Positions 24,179 through 37,300 of a DNA stretch of 64,000 bases are shown piece by piece. The notes below the pieces were generated by a model, which saw only the letters and a list, made by a program, of their open reading frames with translations, did not search any database and was not told the DNA's origin. The stretch's first letter is position 1. Every line of letters starts with the position of its first letter. The stretch is from Plantago major (lineage: Eukaryota; Streptophyta; Magnoliopsida; Lamiales; Plantaginaceae): assembly GCA_026545765.1 (NCBI GenBank), contig CM048839.1:23870566-23934565 (forward strand), read 5' to 3'. The position numbers and the translations under genes are program-made.

Positions 24179-24908
24179 TTGCAGAGAGAGCACAGAGAAT
24201 AAAAAATTTGAACAGACTTTTTGGGTAAGAAATGAAAATTTGAATGTTTAGTGTTATGAGGAAAACATATGAAAAGAAGAAACAACAGAGAGTGGTTGTT
24301 GTGTGACAGTGTGTGTGTATGGCAGTTTTCGTCTTTCGTAACTGCCCCTGGAGAGGCGGGAAAAATGATGAAAATTTGATATTCGGTCGAGGGTACTTTG
24401 GGGGAGGTAACTAATTACTGATGTCACTGTCACGCAAGGTTGTGATTTAGGGGACCAGAAAAAAGTCTTACGTGTTGTTTCACTTGCTTGGATTCACGCA
24501 CGGTTTCTCTTCTTTTATTTTCCTCTATTAGTAGTCAGAGACTATCAGTGAATGTCCATACTTTTAATTTAGCAAATACTAGGAATTTCATCAAAAGGTT
24601 ACATTACTTGTAGCCGTGTGGTTAGATCGTTATACACTAGCTAAGTGATGCAAGAGTCATATACGCATGCTGAGTGGCGTACAAAGTCCTTTTTTTTTCT
24701 TTGATACTTTGAGGAACATTTGAAATGAACGTTTTAGTTGATAATAATTTTGTAAATTGTAACTAAGGTCCAAAAGTAACTCGACTTTCATTTAGACCAC
24801 CTAAAGAATGATCTTACCTGTGTCTCAAACAGATTGATGGATTCTAAGACCGTTTAAAGAATCCAAATTCGCAATATGGTTGAAACTTGAAAATCACTGT
24901 AATTTGTA
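24179..24908. other. Upstream region of the MMD1-like gene
   Basis: A 5' leader and promoter of the minus-strand gene must lie here. I see no clear TATA box or other named element. The stretch 24440-24900 is AT-rich without coding potential. Confidence 0.4.
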
Positions 24909-25134
24909 CTTCCTTCGTCCCGAAACAGTTTTAAACTTTGTTTGCGATTGACTTTTCTTTATTTATGAATTAATCTTAAACAGCATGTATAATGTTGATT
25001 TTTATATAATGAAACTTTAGGGGCTAAATTTTCATTATATAAAAAAATTGAACATTCATTCTTGTTTAAGATAATTAAATAATTAAAGTTGGAAAAGTTC
25101 AAATCATCGAAAAAATTGTTCTGGGCGGAGGAAG
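24909..25134. mobile_element. Stowaway-like MITE (226 bp)
   Basis: The ends read CTTCCTTCGTCCCGAAACAG and, as reverse complement of the right end, CTTCCTCCGCCCAGAACA. Both edges are flanked by TA, the Tc1/mariner target duplication. The interior is AT-rich and non-coding, as in Stowaway elements. Confidence 0.75.
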
Positions 25135-25443
25135 TATTATCTATCAATCAGGCCATCATCAAAACACACCCAACCAGCTGTGTCGTGTCAAGATTCACAA
25201 TATGAACTCTAAACTCTCTAATCAAACTGGAAACAGTAAGCTTTCCACAACTTGGAGTTCTCCTCACATCTATACCGTTTCAGAAAATATGTGCACAACA
25301 AAATTTTATTGCCTCTATCTATATCAACAACCATTTGGTTTTCAGGTTTTACAACAAAACTTTCATTGATTTACGAGGGAAGTTTTCCTCTCTGTGGTTG
25401 TATGTGTATCACTCTTCGTATCAAAACGAGCATGAAACTCCTT

Positions 25444-28400
25444 TCAAGTCTTGTTTTGAGCATAGATTGACGTTAGTACAGCATATTGAGGTGCGAGGGG
25501 TTTCCCGTTCACAAGCACTTGCTCCATGAAATCAACGCGTACTGATCTGAACTGATACCTCTGAGACATGATACAGATGTAAATATATGTGTTATAATCT
25601 TTCAACAGAAGAAAGAAATCGAAGGTAAAAAACAGAAAAAAGGAGAAAAACTTAATTGGTCATGCACTGTAGTTTTGTAATAACATTCAGGCAAGGAATG
25701 ACATTACTTCCGGCAGAAATGCACATATACCTTTTCTTTCCAAGAAAAATTAACTGGGCGGTATGAAGGATCCAACAGTGTGATTTCATCCCCTTCTTTA
25801 AACTGATAAAGGAAAGCAAGTATATATCAAACAGTGGCTCTATTATTCCAGCTTTAGCAACCAACTCGATGGGAACATATAATCAGATCATCAAGAGAAC
25901 TTTATATATAACTTAAATAAACAAATTCCAGACGCTGAAGCAGCTGCCTTACCGCTTCACTGCGTATGCGATAGACAGAAAGGACATAACACGTCTGACT
26001 TGAATCACACAACAAATAATAGCTGCAGTAAGACAGTAGGTAAACATTATTAGGATTGGTTTCACGAGAATATTTGACGTATCACCATAACGTTGAAGAC
26101 TTTAATGGGAGATGTGAATTAGACCAGAGAAGGTGAAAAACCTACAATGGCGAGGCACTATCATGCAGAACAAAGAATAGGACTTTTCCTACAACTGAAA
26201 CTGCTTTATTCAGACCTTCTGCCAGACGATCCACTGTTTCTCTTCTGTATGCTTTGTTCACTACAGGAAAATAAGTAAAGGTTTAATCCAGAGAAAGAAC
26301 CTTCACAAAGTATACAGGAGTTTAAGTTGCTTCAGTAGTGATTATGAATTATGATTGCTTACAGTTGACAGTAGAGAGCGATGATGCCGCGGAAGCTAGT
26401 CGTTTGTTCTTGGTCTGTCCCTGTAAAACGAAATGTCAGAATCACCATGACATGGATCAGGTAAACGGTCCGTTTGAAAAAAGAAAAGGGAAAAAGGAAG
26501 AAGAATGCAGTAATAAATGATAATAGACAGGACAAGTGACAGATATTCAAACTAACTGTTGGCTAACATATCAAATCAGGCGCTATGAGCTACACAAGCA
26601 TCTTACCCGGAGTAAGGTCTCTATCTTGTCAAGGAGGTGGACAATCTTTTGAATCTCCTCTGCAGCGTTGAGACCAGGATCCCTTAATGCAGCAGCTTCA
26701 AATCCACTCAGGGCTCTTTCATAGTTCTCCAGGTATTTGTTTACCTACATTCATATATCATCTTAGGGAGAGAAAAGCACTGGAAACATATTATGTGCAA
26801 GATAATGACAGCTAAACTTTAAGCACAGAGAAAGAAGACACTGTTAAAGACCGTTAAGCAGAGAGATCTGGGGGCAACAGAAGAGTGCTGAATGCCTATA
26901 ATTCATAATACAAAGGTTATCATTTGCTTCAGGACACTTTTTTTCCAAGATTTCTGGAAATTGAAGATTATGTAAAATAAAGAGAAAGCTACACACATAA
27001 TGAAAGCCGTTTCGCTTATTGACCTACATACCAACCAGGCCAAAGACCTCAAATAAAGAAAATCATGTGTTTTGACTTAAAATCTGCTACTTCTCACACG
27101 ACAATATTAGATTAGATGAGAGGTGATCACATCTGACTACCTTTATAGATGGCCCGATTTCTTTAGGTCCCTAATGATTCATAAATTACACCTAGGTCCA
27201 TCATCCAATTTCAGGGTTGACTTCTGTTTAAAAGTTTGAATTGCCCTCCAATTAATATGATAAAGCATTTCTTTAAAAATGCAAGTTTCATCTTGTTACA
27301 CATTTGACTAAAAAGCTTCAAAATAACCCCCAAAACTTTCAATTCTAATAAACAAACCCCCAAATATTTAATTCCTTCATATTTTCATCCTTCTTCTCCC
27401 TTTATTCAGAAAATCAATTAAAAAAATTAATTCCATGGAAGCAAATTTTAAAATTTTATCTTTATTTTTTTAATTCATGAAGAAGAAAGGTAGGAAAGAC
27501 GAAGAACTAAAGTTTTGGAGTTTGTTTATTAGAATTTGAAAGTTTTAGGGGTTCATTGTAATACAAAGGAATTATAAAACTGAAACGATAATAAATAATA
27601 AAACGACATTTCTGACACTTTACAACTCCTCTCTCTCTCACATTGACTTTTGGACCCAAATGTAAATATCATTTTATTACATCACAATGTTTGGATCTCA
27701 CCGTAAACTTCGAAAGCATTTGGGATTTAACCATAATATCGACATCTTAAAAGGTGCTAGATGAAAAAAGCCCGGTGAGACTTCTCATAAAGAAAGAAAG
27801 ATAGACCTTAAAGAAAATCCATTTTCTGCATGATGGACAGGACATTCACAAATCGTTTCAAACCTATAAGACCAGCTATATACTTTAACATCTATAATAC
27901 TTCTTAACATTGCTTCCAAGTCATTTACGTCAATGTGCATACAAATAATGGGGAAAGGCAAACAGACTTTGATTATCCCTCAAATGTCAAATATGAAGAC
28001 TCGAGTAAAAGTTGTGTTTTTGAGTATGCTGCAGCAAAAGAATCTCCCCGTTATTCATATCTCGTCTAGGAAACTCCCAGTATTTAAAAGAATCTGTACA
28101 ATGACCTCACAAAGCAAAATGCTAGAAGAAAATTGCAAAAATCAAATGGAGCTTTCATCAGATCATGCACTTAGTCTAATGACTTAACAATATAAGTGCA
28201 ACGACGAGTAAGACTAATAAACCCTAGTAATCTGAGCAATCATATAAAATTGGTGGAATAGATTCCAAAAATTGGAAGCTCGTAACAGAAATGCTAAGAC
28301 AATAATCTTTTTAAACAAAGCTTCGCTCACATATAGGAGTAGTAAACAGATCCTTCTCAGTATATATCTTACTGTATCATGAGAGAACACGAACGGAGAA

Positions 28401-31400
28401 AACACAGCAAAGAACTTTCAAAGATATCTCTTAATATCACCACAGCCAAAACGAATGCAAGAAAAAGACTTACAGTTGCACAGTTATAATATAGGTCAGG
28501 GTTTGATTTCATCTTTTCGTCTTTCTCCTGGTATGTATAAAAAATTGTTAGAACTTAGAACAAAACCATTATAAAAGTAACAAGCAATCCAACGCACGAA
28601 AACTTTTGAATCTAATACGCACAGCATGTTGGTATGCTTTCAAAGATTGCAGAAGCGTTCCATAATCCCATGCTCCAGTCACAAAGAAAGATGTGAGGCA
28701 CGCATTCCCCAGGTTATCTGTTATATGTAGGAGATTTGGTAAGAATTCTTGAAACTTAATGATGATTAATATCAACATACTGGAGATATCACACCATATG
28801 ACTAACAATAACACTTCAACTCAAACCGAATCACAACTGCCATAATCATTAAACAGAGAAAGACGGCATATCCATGTGTTAGAACTTAGAAGTTGAGACT
28901 TACACCAAGAGTTTCCATCCTTTACATCCAGAGCTATTGCTTCTTTGGCGTGACTAATGCTGTCATCAACAATTTTACCCCGGTCTTCAGTACCTGAAAA
29001 GTTTATATCTCAAATAAATGATCTAATGCTATTCAGGAAAGATAATCTAAGTAGTGTCTTATCATGCCTTGAGCCATTCTTCTTTCAAGCATTGACAGTT
29101 GACAGAGAATCCTTTTGTCTGGACCCTACAAGAAATTATAAATGCAACAGAAACAGATCAAATTAGACTACTGCAGCTTAATCAAGCATTGGAAACATCT
29201 CATATAAATTCAAGATAGAATCAGTTAACCTTGCTTAAGGCAAGTGTGAGGCAATTTTTTGCCGAAGCTAGATCACCCTTCTTCCAAATGCAGTTGCCCA
29301 AGCTTGACCAAGCATCTATAAGTGATGGATTCAACTTCACCTACAATGAGAGACGTCATCACATAGATCAATTTTCAGATAGAAAATCCTTACAGTCAAC
29401 ATTTACCATTCTAAACCATATTTTTCCAAACCCATCGCCAACCACAGTTGAATCCATTTCCCTCTAAATGTCATAGATAACATGCTTCTCCGCACGTATG
29501 ACTCTCAATGTTCTTTTTTCTAACCACGTTCAAGACATGAAGGACAGAACAGACAGAGTCACCAAACAAACTTGCATGCTTAGTCAGAAACAATTACAAC
29601 TCGCTGCATAAAAAAGTAAAGAAACTGCTAGTTGCAAGGATGATGGTAAATTAATTTTGTGTGTGGGTGGGTGGGTGGTTGGGGGGGGGGGGGGGGTGTT
29701 CTATAAACATTAAACAAGCACAGTTTCAGGAACAGGAACATTAGCTTTTTACTTGAAGCTATGTTGTAAATACTAATATACAGAATCACTTCTCCTTTGT
29801 TTCTTTTTTTTTACTGTAAGTCTGGAATTGTTATCCTGTACTTATGCTGGCTGAGTGCTGCTTCTAGTTTTTGGCTTCTAGCAAATGAATTAAGAAGAGC
29901 TATAGAAGAAGCTTCCCAGTTTTACTAGAAGCAAGTTTGCATATGCAGTTTAACTATTGGTGGACACCCCCCCTATGCAAACATGGCCAATTAGCAAAAA
30001 AAAAAATTAGTCGGTAAGAACATGAGTTGACTGGTTGATATTCCATTCAAGTAACTTTATACTAATACATTCTACTATGTATACACATAACAAGTACGTA
30101 TTACCCTTTTCTTTAGTACCTGGAACTCTTCCACATTCTGTTAGTAAGGTTTTTTAAAAAGCTTTCCTTTTAAATATTGAAGAGACAAAGACATAACTCC
30201 AAGCTCACCCTGAAAGTTGATTGATATAGGTCTGAACTCTGAAGTCCCATGCCCGGGCAACAATAGAAACTAAAGCTTATATGACCAAATCGGTCCTAAA
30301 TAACACAGTGACAACCAAAAGAAGAATAGAAATTCAACCAGTCAATTCCTTTTCTATTTTCCCTTTTAGTTAGTGGCGGGCAAAAAAAAGATCCGCGAAC
30401 ACCAGTGCACGATGACAACAGTTCTTTAAAGAGCTCTAAATAAATCATGTTTGTAGTGTGCCGTAAAAATCAGTCAATACAGCAACAATGCCAGACTAGG
30501 ACGACTGTGTTGGAATCCATGTTGTGTATAATGGGATTTCAGAGCCCCAAGATTTTGGCAGCTGGGAGACAGTTAATTCTCAGGCAAATGACTATGGCAG
30601 TAAACCCCCGAAATTCACAAACCTAGAACCTCAATTGACTTTATCTCTTCAAAGAGCTTGCTAAGAATCATGCTAATCCTAGTGTTGAACAATAACATCC
30701 TTCTGTAAAGGGGGAGTACTATTTGTGCCAAGTACAAAATAACCTCGCACATGCTACTATGGACATGATACCGCTCTAGAAGAGCAGTCATTCCCTCAAA
30801 TGAGAATCTCTCTCCCTATAGCCTGAGCTAATCAGTAATCAGACTAATGCTAATCCTGAATACCAGTACGGGATAAATATAATTACATTGAATAAAAACC
30901 CCAACGAAGAAACCTATCTAACTTACAACAACGAAACAACAAAATAGTGAAATGCATCAACACTGAAAAACATGAGCACACACACACACTCACCAAATAA
31001 CTTCAATTGTTGTAAACTAACTGACTTACAGCCTTGGAGAGGTATAACAACCAGCATCGAGCAGATATAACTATATATTTCTATATTCAATTAAACCTAA
31101 CAATAAGCAGCATATCTAACTTAGAACTAGGAGGCAACAAAACAGTCAAATGCATCAAAACTACAAAACATGAACACACACACACACACACACACCCCAA
31201 ATAGTAGAACTTCAATTGTTGTAAACTAACTGACAGCCTTGGAGAGATATAACTACCAGCATTGAGCACATCTGCACATATAACTATATGTCTATATTCA
31301 ACTAAACCTAACAATAAGCAACAAAACATTCAAATGCATCAAAACTAGAAAACATGAACACACACAAATCAAACAGTAAAACTCCAATCGTTCCGAACTG

Positions 31401-31776
31401 ACTTACAGCCTTGGATAGATGATCCTCAGCCTCTTTCTTATACTCAGGAAACACATCCAGTACTTTTCCTCTCAAATACTCATAATTCGCTCTTTGCAGG
31501 GGCAATTTCCTCTTCTCTGCATCACATCAATCAATCAGTTGGAAATACATTCATGCACAAAAACAATTCACTACGGATAAGAATTACAACAGTACCGGGT
31601 GGAATTTTGTCGAGAAGTTGGATAGCGAGATTTGATTTGGCGAGGAGTTTTGAGGTTTTGTCATCGGGGTTTATCGGAAAGTAAGTGTCACGAATGGAGT
31701 AGAGCTCGTCGGCAAATGTTGATACCTCTGCGAACAGATCATCCACATTCACAATTTGTTCAATTTCACTGCTCAT
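25444..31776 (-). CDS. TTC5-like tetratricopeptide repeat / OB-fold protein
   Basis: Thirteen exons in consistent phase, 422 aa: 31776-31596, 31516-31407, 29340-29230, 29125-29068, 28993-28904, 28717-28623, 28527-28474, 26744-26607, 26420-26363, 26260-26146, 26022-25953, 25802-25731 and 25560-25444. Start is MSSEIEQIVNVDDLF. TPR helices cover about residues 60-300 (EYKKEAEDHLSKAVKLNPS, AWSSLGNCIWKKGDLASAK, WYNLGNACLTSFFVTG, KYLENYERALSGFEAAALRDP). The C-terminus has the OB-fold of the TTC5/Strap family (VVGKVLFFV, CYVLSVYRI, GDEITLLDPSYR, FRSVRVDFMEQVLVNGKPLAPQ). Length is close to animal TTC5 (about 440 aa). Animal TTC5 is a p300/stress cofactor and triggers co-translational tubulin mRNA decay; plant function is not established. 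Intron 4 (29067-28994) appears to use a GC donor. Introns 2 (2.1 kb) and 7 (1.7 kb) are repeat-rich. Confidence 0.9.
27324..27560. repeat. Fold-back repeat inside TTC5 intron 7
   Basis: The arm CCCCAAAACTTTCAATTCTA with the following AATAAACAAAC is repeated inverted near 27511-27555 (GTTTGTTTATTAGAATTTG, AAAGTTTTAGGGG). The arms are about 40 bp and the loop is AT-rich. Probably a small MITE; termini are not defined. Confidence 0.5.
29663..29698 (+). repeat. G-rich tract in TTC5 intron 2
   Basis: GTGGGTGGGTGGTT-type repeats followed by a run of about 17 G. Such a tract could form a G-quadruplex in DNA. In the minus-strand transcript of the gene it is C-rich. It is also a place where length errors in assembly are likely. 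Confidence 0.6.
30957..31410 (-). repeat. Diverged tandem triplication covering the exon 2 donor of TTC5
   Basis: Three copies of a 170-205-bp unit occur in a row. Each has AAACATGA(A/G)CACACACACA, AACTAACTGAC-type words and CAGCCTTGGA. The ACAGCCTTGGA motif lies near 31029, 31234 and 31406. The third copy contains the real end of exon 2 and its donor. Copy 1 keeps a decoy donor (CCAAGGCTGTAAGT on the minus strand); copy 2 has lost it by a 4-bp deletion. Confidence 0.7.
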
Positions 31777-32179
31777 GGTGATGGTGATGGTGATTTGTCG
31801 GAGCTTGATTGCTTGATTGATTCACAAGCTACACTCTCTGTACTTGTTTCTCTAGGAGGGAGTTAACTTCATTTCTCTCTCTGTTGACGGTTATGCGACT
31901 ATAAGAACAGAAACGCTGATCTTTGGATGCGATATTGATTTTGGCAGAGCAGTTTCTGTGCTTCCGCAGTGTCTTTAGCGAACTTCCTAGTTTACCCTTT
32001 CTATAAGAATCCACAAAAAATATAATACTCTCCTCTTTTAAATAGATAAAATTTCAATAAATTGTTATAATTTCAAATTCTATGTATGCTTGTTTTCGCA
32101 GTGTCAAAACCAATTCTAGAAGGTCTGTTGTAGCCACTAGAAAGAAATAATCAAAAGAACGAGAGCAAGAAAAATGATG
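31777..32179. other. Upstream region of the TTC5-like gene
   Basis: Contains the 5' leader, with a CAT/GAT repeat just before the start codon, and AT-rich promoter sequence. No further element recognised. Confidence 0.4.
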
Positions 32180-32629
32180 CTCCCTCCGTTCTTCTACAAG
32201 CTTTACTATTTGCTATTTCGGGCGTTTTTTTACAATTTTAACGTTTCCATTTTTGGAAGCTTTCTACCGTCAGTCAAGGTGTCACCCTGACTAACGTCAG
32301 TCACCTATTTTGATCCATTAGATTAAAATTTTAACGGTGGAGATCGAATAATCTGTTATCTTTCGCACTAAGTGTTGTCATGGGGTGTCGCTCGTGTCGC
32401 ACAAGGTGTTGCGCTACGTGTTGCTCTAACCGCCTACGTCGCTTTAAATTATTTAAATATATTTTTAAAAAAATATTTTTGATCTATTAAAAAATTACCT
32501 ATATTAAAAAATCAAACTTAAAATTTTGAAATCAAAATTAAATCAAAACCAATAATCAAAATTAAATCACCTATCTTCTTCCCCACCACCAACACCCACC
32601 ACCACAACTCACCGGAAGCCGCCACGGAA

Positions 32630-32890
32630 GCTCTAGATCGGAGCTTCCCTGGCGGAAGCTGATCTTTTTTTTTTTTTTTTTCGGCCATGGGATCGGAGCT
32701 TCCACGCCACTGCCGGAGCTTCCGCCATGGACATGGAAGCTCCGATCCACTGCCGGAGCTTCCATGGTGTGGAAGCTCCGGATCTGGAGCTTCCAGCTTC
32801 CACGCCATGGGAAGCTCCGATCCAGAGCTTCGATGGCGAAAGCTGATCAGTTTTTTTTTTTTTTTTTTTTTTTTTGAGCTTCTCCAGCAA
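32630..32890. repeat. Low-complexity palindromic repeats GGAGCTTCC with poly-T
   Basis: The words GAAGCTCC/GGAGCTTCC recur about ten times in both orientations between two T-runs of 18 and 23 bases. The block can fold on itself in many ways. The open frames across it are an effect of the repeat. Confidence 0.6.
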
Positions 32891-32962
32891 TGATTTTGTT
32901 GGTGGGTGGTGGTGGGGACTGGGTAAGAAGATGGGTTCTCGGGAAGGAGAGTTAAAATTTTA

Positions 32963-33216
32963 CTCCATTCATTTCAGAAAAAGTGTTACATTTTGACTTT
33001 GACCGGTCAACTTTCGTCGAGTTTGACCACAAATTACTCCTAAACGATAATAGTGATTTAATAAAATCACATAGTAAAAATTTTAATTACTAAATTTTCA
33101 TTATATAATGTTAATAATTTATTTATTAATATCGTTTAAGAGTAAATTGTGGTCAAACGCGGAGACAGTTGACCGCAAAATAGTAAAATGTAACACTTTT
33201 TCTGAAATGGAGGGAG
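32963..33216. mobile_element. Stowaway-like MITE nested in the composite element (254 bp)
   Basis: The left end CTCCATTCATTTCAGAAAAA (continuing GTGTTACATTTT) matches the reverse complement of the right end, CTCCCTCCATTTCAGAAAAA. TIRs are about 34 bp. The left edge has TA; the right edge has AA. A second inverted pair inside (GTTTGACCACAA with the reverse at 33150) is consistent with a MITE. Confidence 0.65.
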
Positions 33217-33577
33217 AAAAAATTAAAATTTTTGGAAGAAGTTAATAGTTCAAAAAAAATTGCGGTTGAAGGCGATACAGAATAATGGTTGAGGGTGACA
33301 CAAAGCAACGGTTTAGGGCGATACCGAGCAACGGACACATGTCAGATCTCGATACATTGACTGACAATAGTCAGGACGACATCTTGACTGACGGTAGAAA
33401 ACCTGAACTTACTATCTCCAATTATTAATTTTTAAACACTCTCTCATACTTTATTTATTCTCTTTCTTACTTTTTCTATTATCTCTCTTACTTTTTACTA
33501 TCTACTTCTTTTTTTATTATATTTTCTTAAAATTTTGACAAAGTCAAATGGTAAAACTTCTAAAAAAACGGAGGGAG

Positions 33578-34303
33578 TACTACTTCACTATATAATTTTA
33601 ATCACTATATAATTTAATCGATTTAAGTCAGATTTACCATTTTCACTCTGTTTTACTAGTATACTCTATATATTTAATTTCGAACAAAATTTTCAAAATA
33701 TGCTTAATTAATGTGATACTTTAATTTAATATCAACCTCCAACATTTTTTACTTAATAACACATTTAATCATGTTATTATGTAAGCTAATTTTGAAGAAT
33801 TTCCAAATATTCCCAAGATCTTTTTTCATTGAGGTCTGTTGTAGCCGCTGTCATCCCTGTTCAATTGAGTCATCCATACGAATAATAATACAAACAAGAT
33901 TGTACTATTGAAAAAGTTCCAATTTCGATACAACATTTTAATAGCGATATATAGAGTACTATATATTTTTTGTTATCATTGCTATCCCGCTTCTTTTTAG
34001 TTTTTACTTTCTTGTCAATACATCAAATTTAAGAAACAAAAATAAATTCTCGTGATCAAGAAAAGACAAAAAAGTGTTGTTGGAGTTTCAAGTTGTCACA
34101 GTTTTTTGTGAAGTAATAGTGATGATGCAAGGTTGTTGCCTGTTTGTCATGCATGCATTTAGCTCGTGTATGTTTGTTTCAATTTTTTGACCTTATTCCA
34201 TCTTTAGCTCATCACTTTTGCTCGCTATATTCGGAAAGTTCCATTAAATTCAGATCAATCTGTTGATCTCAGCTTGAGATTGAGAAGAAGTTGAAAGTTC
34301 ATT
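33578..34303 (+). other. Promoter region of the GDSL gene
   Basis: AT-rich, no gene. The GDSL leader must start shortly before 34304. I could not single out one convincing TATA box among many AT-rich words. Confidence 0.4.
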
Positions 34304-37300
34304 ATGGAGAGACAATTTCTCATAATTTATCTCCATTTCAGTCTTCTTGTTACAGTACTTGGGTCAAATGTTCCTGCGATATTCATTTTCGGAGATTCCA
34401 TATTTGATGCAGGAAACAATCACTACAACAGGAACTGCTCTGCTCAGGCTGATTTCCCCCCATACGGTTCCAATTTTTTCCACCGCCCGACTGGAAGATT
34501 CACTAATGGCAGAACTGTGGCGGACTTTATCTGTAAGTGATTATTAGTCTTTATTTAGTTTACGATAGGAGAATAACTTGTATCAGACGGTCAAACATTT
34601 AGATAAGAGGAATTTTGAAATCTTCAATTGTTAGTCTGATAATATTAACCTCATCTAATGTCTGAATATTGAAAATGGCAGCACAATTTGTTGGAATACC
34701 TTTGCAAAAACCATTCCTAGAGGCACAGAGTGAGATTGTGAATGGAACTCAACAGAACTATCCTTCTAATGGGATCAACTTTGCAAGTGCCGGGAGCGGT
34801 GTTTTACGGGCAACAAACAACGACTCTGTAAGAAGTTTGCTTATTTTTTGTAAGATAATAATCTTGTGCATTGATTCAATAATGAGTACATGTATTTATA
34901 CAATGTGATTGCTTGATAGCCAAGTATTCTAATCTAATTAGGAATCCAAGTATTCTAATCTAATTAGGAATCTACTTTAAATATATACATATTCTAACAC
35001 GCCCCCGCAGTCAAAACGGGAGGCTGGCGAATGATTAGACTGTCACGAAAATCATCAAAGAGAATCTTCGGAAGGCCTTTAGTGAAAATGTCAGCAATCT
35101 GATAACGAGTGGGTACATGTAAGACTCGAACTTCACCCCTTGCAACCTTTTCGCGGACGAAGTGTATATCCATCTCTATGTGCTTCGTGCGTTGATGCTG
35201 GACTGGATTACCGGACAAGTAAATGGCACTAACATTGTCACAGTAAACTAGCGTTGCTTTATGAACCGGAAAGTGCAGTTCGAGTAGCAAATTGCGAAGC
35301 CAACAAGATTCGGAAACAACATTAGCAACACCGCGATATTCAGCTTCAGCACTGGAGCGAGAAAGAGTGGGTTGTCGCTTAGACGACCAAGAGATGAGAT
35401 TATCACCGAGAAAAACACAATAACCAGATGTAGACCGTCGTGTATCAGGACAACCACCCCAGTCAGCATCGGTGTAGGAAGTCAATTTGTCCACGCGCGA
35501 GTTATACAGTTGCAAGCCAAGGTCCTTGGTTCCTTGAATGTAGCGTATAATACGCTTGAGAGCATTCATATGATCAACCCGAGGATCGTGCATGTGAAGA
35601 CACACCTGTTGAACCGCATAAGAGATGTCCGGACGAGTGAATGTGAGATATTGAAGAGCACCAGCAAGCTGACGATAGGCAGTGGGATCCGCAAAAGGAG
35701 CAGAAGGCGAGGCTCCCAATTTCGGTTTGGTATCGACCGGCGTTTGGGAAGGAGAGCAGGAGGACATGTTGCCTCGTTCGATAATCTCCTCGGCATATTG
35801 TCTCTGTGTGAGAAATAAACCGTCTTTGGTCCTAGTCACTGCGATGCACAAGAAGTAGCTGAGAGGACCAAGATCTTTCATAGCAAATTCGGCACTTAAG
35901 AAGGCCATAATGGATTTGCGAAGAGTGTCGGTAGATGCAGTGAGAATAATATCGTCAACATAGAGAAGAATATAAGCAATGTCAGAACCACGGCGGTAGA
36001 TAAACAGAGAGTGATCAACTGTGCTGTGAGAGAAACCAACTGTCGCAAGATGATCAGCAAATCGCTGATACCAGGCCCTCGGTGCCTGTTTCAATCTGTA
36101 GAGGGATTTCTTCAGTAAACAGACATGGTCATGATGTTGAGAGTCTCTGAACCCTAATAGCTTATGCATGTATACGGTTTCAGTAAGGTTACCGTGAAGG
36201 AATGCATTCTTGACATCAAGTTGGTGAATTGCCAGAACGAGATCGCAATATCGAGCACAAGTCTGAATAGTAGCGGTTTGACAACAGGATCGAATGTTTC
36301 ATCACAATCAACACCTTTTTGGGATCGACCATCATCTACAAGAGCCTTTGCCTCAGGTCGCTCAAAAGAACCGCGATTTCTTTAGGACGAAAAATCCACA
36401 TAGATCGAATAATATTTGCATTGGATGGCTTAGGAACTAACTCCCAAGTCTTATTATCAATAAGAGCATTATATTCATCGAGCATGGCGGATTTCCAATT
36501 GGGGTCGGCTAAAGCATGTACTGGATTTCGAGGAAGAGGAGAGATGGCAACGGATGTAGCAAGATTGACATAATTCGGACCATAGTATTTAGGGTTCCGC
36601 GTACGCGACCGGGTGAGAGGTGCGGTTGGAGCAAAACCGGGAGGGAATGTGGGCCGATTAGCGGTTGGCCCAAAGCGGAACTGGTTGTGAAGCGGTTTGC
36701 CAAAGGGGGCGTAACCAAAGGGATATCGGTTGCTCGATTGAGGCGTAACCGGCTAGAGGTGGGCTGCTCAGATGGGCCAGAGATGGAGTTGGGCCGAGTG
36801 AGCAAGTGATGAAGAAAAGATGGATCAATATCCGAATCCAAGTACTCATAGGTGGTGGGGTCGGGTGTGTGGTGCTTGGAGAAAGGAAAACTCGATTCGT
36901 CGAAAACCACATGTCTAGATACAATGATTTTGCGACTAGAGATTTCATAGCATTTGTACCCCCGATGATCAGACGGATACCCAAGAAAAACACAAGGGGT
37001 GGAACGAGCTTGGAGTTTGTTTATAGTAGAAGAAGGAAAGAGGGGAAAACAAAGACAACCAAAAACACGAAGATGGTCATATCGTGGAAGTCGATGGTAT
37101 AGATATTGAGTGGGGAGGAAAACTCAAGTACCTTTGAGGGAAGGATGTTGAGTAGATAAGTCATTGGCTAGTGCATGATGCCAAAAGGATGGCGGGATCG
37201 ATGCATGAGCAAGAAGAGTCCGAACAATATTATTTAGGGAACGAATATGCCTTTCGGCTTTGCCGTTTTGGGAAGAAGTGTGAGGGCAAGAAAAACGGAA

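Larger units (their letters stand above)
32180..33577. mobile_element. Composite inverted-repeat element with Stowaway-like ends (1.4 kb)
   Basis: The left end CTCCCTCCGTTCTTCTACAA pairs with the right end, whose reverse complement reads CTCCCTCCGTTTTTTTAGAA. Similarity extends to about 30 bp. The right edge is followed by TA, but the left is preceded by TG, so the target duplication is imperfect. Inside lies a second inverted-repeat pair (32262-32302 and 33357-33400, CTACCGTCAGTCAAG) and a third, complete MITE (32963-33216). This is a three-level nest with no coding sequence. Confidence 0.6.

Noticed and set aside
30957-31330. Possible extra TPR-coding exons in intron 2 of the TTC5-like gene
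   Set aside because: The similarity to exon 2 is limited to its last few bases plus intron sequence. The copies contain AC repeats and stops, and the protein is complete without them.
32518-32893. Overlapping open frames on both strands rich in Lys runs and 'EAPAVAW'-type repeats
   Set aside because: Produced by the GGAGCTTCC repeats and poly-T/poly-A tracts; no protein family recognised.
35372-35818. 148-aa open frame, with a near-identical twin at 52906-53352
   Set aside because: Antisense shadow of the conserved copia RT-RNase H in both copies; conservation is due to the opposite strand.
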